Assembly: GCA_024760905.1 (NCBI GenBank)
Contig: CM045734.1
Span: 45,388,064-45,452,063 of the forward strand
DNA from: Plotosus lineatus
Lineage: Eukaryota > Chordata > Actinopteri > Siluriformes > Plotosidae
Direction of reading: 5' to 3'
DNA length: 64,000 nucleotides
Every line of letters begins with the position of its first letter. Positions within the stretch are counted from its first letter, which is position 1. A program made the position numbers and the translations under genes. The notes beneath the pieces were generated by a model that saw only the letters and a list, made by a program, of their open reading frames with translations, did not search any database and had not been told where the DNA came from. Of this stretch, positions 57,877 through 64,000 are shown in pieces.

Positions 57877-58975
57877 GGGGCAGTGGTGGTCTAGTGGTAG
57901 GGTGCAGAATCGCTGATCCTAAGGTTGGGGGTTCGAGTCCCCACAGGGTTGTCACTGCCCCCTCAGTGCAGCTTAACTGGGTTATCAAAGGCGGGCCATT
58001 TCCCTCACTGTGTATGGTGAGAGGCATGTAAAAAAACCATTGCTGATTTTCGTAAAGAGTAGCTGCAAAGCCGTGAGCGTGGTTCTATCCCTTGCTAAAA
58101 GGGTTGTCACAGAAAGGGCATCCGACGTAAAAACCTATGCCAAATCAAATGTGCAAATTCAGTGGTTCTTAAACTTGTTGGAGTTACTGAACCCCACCAG
58201 TTTCATATGCTTATTCACCGAACCCTTCTTTATTGAAAAATAATCCCCCCCCCCAAGACATAGGTTTTTACTGGGACACCAACTGTGCATTACCATCACT
58301 GTGTTCAAAGAACAAAACCAATACAATGATGAACTCCGCCCATCAAAACTACGTACTTACATTTTTATGTGAGGTGTGCATCCGAGTGCGTGCACGCGCA
58401 TCTGTATTTGTGTGTATTTATATTTTATTTACATCTTATGCATTATTTTTAATGTATAATTGTGATAAGCATTTATAGCATTGAATATGTATTTATTGAT
58501 ATTGTATACACATAGACATGTATGTGTACATCAGTCTGCGGGGGTTGATCCTACTTCACAAATCATGCAGATAGGAAGTTGACTAGCATCACGTTTCGTG
58601 ATATATGTGAATCCATGTTGTACATATTTGTCCGACCACTTTCTTTTTTTTGCTCAACATAGTAAGGATTAAAACATTCAGAAAGAAATCACACAACATA
58701 CCATCACAACAGTTACAAGTTGACTGAGCGCACCAAATTTCCTGCAGCTCAGATTGGCCAAGCAATGTAGCGTGATCACCCGCTGCCAATGATGGCCAAG
58801 CGGGGCGTGTCATCATGAATATGAGTCGGGTGTGTGTCTTGACCTCCTCCAAACCCCTGAGACTGACTCGCCGAACCCCGAGGGTTCGATCGAACCCAGG
58901 TTAAGAACCACTGCGAATCAGATGATTCGCTGTGGCGACCCCTGAGAAAAGGGAAAAGCCGAAAGGAAAAGAAGA
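57877..58975 (+). mobile_element. tRNA-derived SINE split by a hAT-like insertion
   Basis: SINE sequence from about 57877 to 58159 (caaatgtgcaaatt) resumes at 58914 (cgaatcagatgattcgctg) and ends with a tail aagccgaaaggaaaagaagac very like the LINE tail. The 754-bp insertion between is a separate entry. Confidence 0.88.
58160..58913. mobile_element. hAT-like element inside the SINE, itself carrying a MITE fragment
   Basis: The ends CAGTGGTTCTTAAAC and, reversed, CAGTGGTTCTTAACC are typical of hAT elements. Internally, 58349-58570 matches the CAGGGATCCCTC family in reverse orientation. The 8-bp target duplication is not clean. No transposase recognised. Confidence 0.8.
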
Positions 58976-59318
58976 CAACAGAGAAAAGTTGACCATGTCA
59001 ACCACTATCAATTGGCACAGTGTAACTAATGACACAATTATTAGCTGAAGCTATTATTAGTGAATAGAAGGCTATTCATTATGTCCATGTTCCTGACTTT
59101 TTGAGTTGTCCTACTGATAAATTGATGATGATACTTCTCCAAGGAATATTATCCTGAATGTACCAGGATTTAATGCATATTGGCCTTATACATTAAAAAT
59201 GGGAAAAACTACATCATCTAAATCTGCAGAACATGCCAAAGGTCAATGTCGCCAATTTCAGTACCATTTTCGTGATCAGACTCATATCTATCTGTCTGTA
59301 TGTAGGTATGTGTGTGTA

Positions 59319-62300
59319 TGCAGCCATGAGGGGGGCACAAACCAGTGTCTCTCCCTCACGCTGGTCCCAAGCCCGGATAAATGCAAAGGGTTGCATCAGG
59401 AAGGACATCCGGTGTAAAACAAATGCCAAATAAAATATGCGAATCACAAGACAGAATGTCATACCCGATCGGTCGAGGCTCGGGTTAACAACGACCGCGA
59501 TCAGAACCAACAGGGTGCTGGTGGAAATTGGATGACTGTTGGTTGAAGACGTCGAAGAAGGAGAGGCGGGAGGCGTGTCCGTAGGCAGAGAGAGAAGATG
59601 AAAGGCATAAGTCTAGGACTGAAAGTAGGGACTTTGAATGTTGGAACTATGGCAGGAAAAGGACAAGTGCTGGCTGACATGATGCAGAGGATGAAGGTGG
59701 ACATACTGTGTGTTCAGGAGACCAGGTGGAAAGGTAGCAAGGCTAGAAGCGTAGGAGCAGGGTTTAAGCTGTTTTTTCATTGTGTGGATGGGAAGAGAAA
59801 TGGAGTAGGAGTCATCTTGAAGGAGGGGTTGGTCAGGAATGTTCTAGAAGTGAAAAGAGTGTCAGACAGAGTGATGAGTCTCAAGTTAGAAATTGAAGGC
59901 ATGATGTTCAATGTTGTTAGTGCTTATGCCCCACAGGCAGGATGTGAGCTAGAAGAGAAGGAGAGATTCTGGAGTGAGTTAGATGAAGTGATGCAGAGTA
60001 CTCCCAGAGGTGAAAGAGTGGTTATTGGTGCAGACTTCAATGGACATGTTGGTGCAGGTGACAGAGGGGATGAGGAAGTGATGGGCAGGTTTGGTATCCA
60101 GGACAGGAACACATCAGGACAGATGTTCATCGATTTTGCAAAAAGGATGGAAATGGCTGTGGTAAATATTTTCTTCAAGAAGAAACAGGAGCATAGGGTG
60201 ACTTATAAAAGTGGGAGTAGGAGCACACAGGTAGACTACATCTTGTGTCGGCGATGTAATTTGAAGGAAACCAATGACTGCAAAGTAGTAGTGGATGAGA
60301 GTGTTGCCAAACAGCATAGGATGGTGGTATGCAGGATGACACTGATGGTGAGGAAGGTGAAGAAGGCAAAGGCAGAGCAGAAGACAAAGTGGTGGAAGTT
60401 GAAAAAGGAAGAGTGTCGTGTTGTCTTCAAGGAGGAGTTGAAACAGGCTTTGGGTGGTCAGGAAGTGCTTCCAAATGACTGGACAACCACAACAAATGTG
60501 ATCAGGGACACAGGTAGGAGAGTACTTGGTGTGTCCTCTGGAAGGAAAGTAGATAAGGAGACTTGGTGGTGGAATGAGGAAGTGCAGGAGTGTGTACAAA
60601 GGAAGAGGTTAGCTAAGAAGAAGTGGGACATTGAGAGGACCGAAGAGAGTAAACAGGAGCGCAGGGAGACGCAGCGTAAGGCGAAAGTAGCAGTGGCTAA
60701 GGCCAAACAGAGGGCGTATGATGACTTGTATGATAGGTTGGACAGTAAAGAGGGAGAAAATGATCTATACAGGTTGGCACAGCAGAGAGATAGAGATGGG
60801 AAGGATGTGCAGCAAGTTAGATTAATTAAGGACAGAGTGGGAAACATATTGACTGATGACAGAAGTGTGCTGGGAAGATGGAAAGAGTACTTTGAAGAGC
60901 TGATGAATGAGGAAAATGAGAGAGAAAAAAGTAGAAGGGGTGACCGTTGAGGAGCAGGAAGTAGCAAAGATTAGTAAGGGTGAAGTGAGGAGGGCACTGA
61001 AGAGGATGAAAAATGGAAAGACAGTTGGTCCTGATGATATACCTGTGGAGGTATGGAAGTGTCTATGCGAAGTAGCAGTAGATTTTCTGACAAGAACATT
61101 CAAAAAGGTCCTAGAGAGTGAGCAGATGCCGGAGGAATGGAGAAGTGTGCTGGTGCCCATTTTTAAGAACAAGGGAGATGTGCAGTGTTGCGGCAACTAC
61201 AGGGGGATAAAGTTGATGAGCCATACGATGAAGTTATGGGAAAGAATAGTGGAAGCTAGACTAAGGGCAGAGGTCAGCATTTGTGAGCAACAGTTTGGTT
61301 TCATGCCAAGAAAGAGCACCACTGATGCAATGTTTGCTTTGAGGATGTTAATAGAGAGGTACAGAGAAGGTCAGAGGGAACTGCATTGTGCCTTTGTGGA
61401 TCTGGAAAAAGCATATGACAGGGTGCCGAGAGAAGAACTGTGGTATTGCATGAGGAAGTCTGGAGTGGCAGAGAAGTATGTTAGAGTGGTGCAGGACATG
61501 TATGAGAGATGTAAGACAGTGGTGAGGTGTGCTGTCGGCGTGACAGAAGAATTCAAGGTAGAGGTGGGACTGCATCAAGGATGAGCTCTGAGCCCCTTTT
61601 TGTTTGCAATGGTGATGGACAGGCTGACAGACGAGGTTAGGCAAGAATCTCCATGGATTATGATGTTTGGAGATGACATTGTGATCTGTAGTGAGAGCAG
61701 AGAAAAAGTGGATGAAAATCTAGAGAGGTGGAGGTATGCCCTGGAAAGGAGAGGAATGAAGGTTAGCCACAGAAAATCAGAATACATGTGTATGAATGAC
61801 AAGGACCCAACAGGAACAGTGAGGTTACAGGGAGCAGAGATAAGGAAGGTGGAGGATTTCAAGTACTTAGGCTCAACAATCCAGAGCAACGGAGAGTGTG
61901 GAAAAGAGGTGAAGAAGCGTGTGCAGACAGTTTGGAATGGTCGGAGAAAAGTGTCCGGTGTGATAGGAAGGTATCGGCAAGAATGAAAGGAAACGTGTAC
62001 AAGACGGTGTTGAGGCCAGCGATGTTGTATGGTTTAGAAACAGTGGCCCTGGGGAAAAGACAGGAGGCAAAGCTGGAGGTAGCAGAGATGAGTGTTGAGG
62101 CTCTCTTTGAGAGTAACGAGAATGGATAGGAACAAGAATGAGCACAACATAGGGACAGCACATATAAGACGTTTTGGAGACTAAGTCAGAGAAGCTAGAT
62201 TGAGATGGTTTGGGCATGTACAGAGGAGGGATAGTGAGTATATTGATAGTAGGATGCTGAGGTTGGAACTACCATGCAGAAGGTCTAGAGGAAGACCAAA

Positions 62301-62432
62301 GAGACGATTCATGGATGTGGTGAAGGAGGACATGAAGGTAGTTGTAAGAGAAGATGCAGAGGATAGGATGAGATGGGGACAGATGATTCGCTGTGGCGAC
62401 CCCTGAAGGAAAAAGCCAAAAGGAAAAGATGA
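59319..62432 (+). mobile_element. RTE-like LINE, second copy
   Basis: The same family as 41594-44764, same strand and very similar. The 5' leader (cagccatgagggggg...) includes gggttgcatcaggaaggaca and tgcgaatca, which match the SINE body. The 3' end cagatgattcgctgtggcgacccc with the aaaagatgat tail matches the SINE tail. A clear target duplication was not found. Confidence 0.88.
59598..62406 (+). pseudogene. LINE endonuclease-reverse transcriptase ORF, nearly intact but broken
   Basis: ATG at 59598 opens 450 residues: endonuclease ([57 protein letters not shown]) and linker. A one-base frame change near 60920-60930, at an A6 run, separates this from the RT part. RT motifs: [48 protein letters not shown], then TGA at 61582 where the other copy has TCA (LHQG-stop-ALSPF). 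The catalytic box reads FGDD instead of FADD (about 61668). Frame is lost again near 61970 and 62095. Confidence 0.88.
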
Positions 62433-63550
62433 TGTATACAGTACACACATAGTTGGGCTTTAACTATTTTTCAGAGAATATGAATGATAATGCAAAAACT
62501 TTTGTCCATGTTTAGTGGTTTGGGTGAAGCCATTTATTAAACACTATTGGCCACACACTGCAAACAAGCAGAGAGGTTGCAGGTGAACCTTGAGTCGCCA
62601 TTTAAAGATGAGTGTGTCAACTCGTGTTTAACTTGATATCAAACTTAATGATATGTAAACTTTTGGTCATGGACATTTGGTTAGTTCCTATTGTCATTGT
62701 GATATCAAGAGAGCAAACAATTGTTTGATAATAAATGACTTAACGCAACCACTCACCATGAGAGAAAGAAAAGTGTATTGTTCATATTTCCTAAAAATGG
62801 AGGAAAAAAATCAAAATCCTATATTCTGCCAATATATTTACCCGTTGAGCACAGCTGTATGCACAGATAGTTTAAAATTTTACATCATGTAAATAAATTA
62901 TTCTTCCCAGATTACATTTTGATCTTGAAGACAAAGTCTGATCCTTGATCCTTAAGATGTACTGCTCTTGTAGACATACGTCTTCCTATGAGACGGTTTC
63001 TGAGTGCCCTGTACACCAGCCGTGCCTTCTGTGCTCTCACATTGCACGATGTGTATTTATTTTTCCTTGTACGAGGAGTGGCATGGAGGGAAGTAATCAG
63101 TTGGCCAAATATGAGGCCAAATAACCTTCAGGAGTGCCATGCTGTCCTTTCTGAGCAGCCCTTTCTGCCTCTGTCTCGGGAAAATTGCCTCTGGGGTTAG
63201 TGAGCGGGAACAGTTAAGATTTACAAACAATGATGAAGCTTGTCATGCGTCTTTCTCCATCCGTCACGAGCGGCGGCCCTGCCGGGGCGTCAAAGTGTTC
63301 TTCATAAAAGCCAGCTCGCTGTGAAATACGCCCCTGTGCGCACTTTACTGCCGCCAGCTCGTCAGCTGCGCTTAGCTGTAAATCGTCTATGCTGCTGGTG
63401 ACACCACACTCCATCAACTGCCTGGGGTTGGCTTACATCCACCCCACATCTCTTTCCCAACCCATCCTCCTGCCCCGTCATGCTCTGAGATGATGTGCTC
63501 CCTATGAATTATGTTGAAATTTTAGTGTTATACGAGACAGGATTAACCAT

Positions 63551-63586
63551 TTTCTTTCTTTCTCTCTCTTTCTCTCTCTCTCTCTC
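63551..63586. repeat. CT-rich simple repeat
   Basis: (CTTT)n then (CT)n. Confidence 0.9.
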
Positions 63587-64000
63587 TGTCTTATTGTTGT
63601 AGAATATTGCTGAAAGTTTTGTGTAGGAAGAGAAATTATATTCTGTGCATAAAGGACACCAGTTAGGATTATCGTGTAAGCAAATTTGGAAAAGTAAATT
63701 TTAGGTTTTAGCATTCATTGGTTTTATGTCTTAATAGATTGGTCATATTTATACATTTTGTGAATTTTAGTCTAAAGTGTTTTATTTTCTAGTAATAAAG
63801 TGGAAAGCTTACCAAAGCTCTCGATATTTATTTATCTGGTTTTTCCTTGATCTGTCTAATCCACAAAGGTAATGGATGAATCTCATTGTTGTTCACACTA
63901 CATGATGCAAGGAATTTACTATGTGTATTCATAACGGTTGTGTGAAAAGAAATGCTGAATAAAAGTTTCTTCTTTAATAATTTAAAATAAGTAATCTTTT

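Larger units (their letters stand above)
51573..64000 (+). other. dmrt1: dmrt1 intron 4 (runs off the window)
   Basis: Contains a TA microsatellite (53058-53086), Tc1-like remnants (53290-54715), three adjacent TA-type elements (54961-57194), a GT/TA repeat (57223-57390), a nested SINE/hAT/MITE unit (57877-58975), a LINE (59319-62432) and a CT run (63551-63586). 51600-53040 and 62450-64000 show no repeat family; the expected final dmrt1 exon was not found. Confidence 0.8.

Noticed and set aside
51573..64000. Final dmrt1 exon
   Set aside because: I looked for the Ser-rich C-terminal segment after exon 4 and found no matching frame with a suitable acceptor; it is probably beyond the window.

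Overview
The window is vertebrate nuclear DNA, almost certainly from a ray-finned fish. It holds a nearly complete kank1 gene and the 5' four coding exons of dmrt1. Both are on the + strand, in the KANK1-DMRT1 order known from vertebrates. The introns carry tRNA-derived SINEs, RTE-like LINEs, Tc1 elements and long dinucleotide microsatellites, a mixture typical of fish. I cannot name the species. No bacterial genes, tRNA or rRNA genes, CRISPR arrays or viral genes were seen.

Layout. 1-2804: sequence upstream of the first kank1 coding exon, with two SINEs and microsatellites. 2891-27752: kank1, 11 coding exons whose splice sites and reading phases all agree, encoding about 1316 residues (KN motif, coiled coils, degenerate SxxxG-type motifs, C-terminal ankyrin repeats). 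27753 to about 28590: kank1 3' UTR. 28600-32280: intergenic stretch packed with short elements (fold-back hAT-like MITE, a second hAT-like MITE carrying a hairpin minisatellite, chimeric SINEs). 32282-51572: dmrt1 exons 1-4 (DM domain and the male-specific downstream exons); the final exon is not found and presumably lies beyond 64000. 51573-64000: dmrt1 intron 4, with a second LINE, Tc1 remnants and nested DNA transposons.

Mobile elements. The commonest is a tRNA-derived SINE, with at least nine copies, several in clear target-site duplications. Its 3' half matches the two LINE copies, both the LINE 3' tail and a stretch of the LINE 5' region, so the LINE is the probable mobilising partner. 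A subset of SINE copies carries a different 3' tail and looks like a chimeric subfamily. Two TA-flanked families with CAG...CTG ends (pogo/Tigger-like by their ends), a TTAA-flanked element with a small acidic ORF, and two Tc1 elements with broken transposases are also present.

Roles of the genes. KANK1 is a cortical adaptor that links talin at focal adhesions to microtubule-capturing complexes. DMRT1 is the DM-domain transcription factor of vertebrate testis development. They are syntenic neighbours rather than members of one pathway. All functional statements rest on family knowledge; exon boundaries come from reading splice signals and phase.
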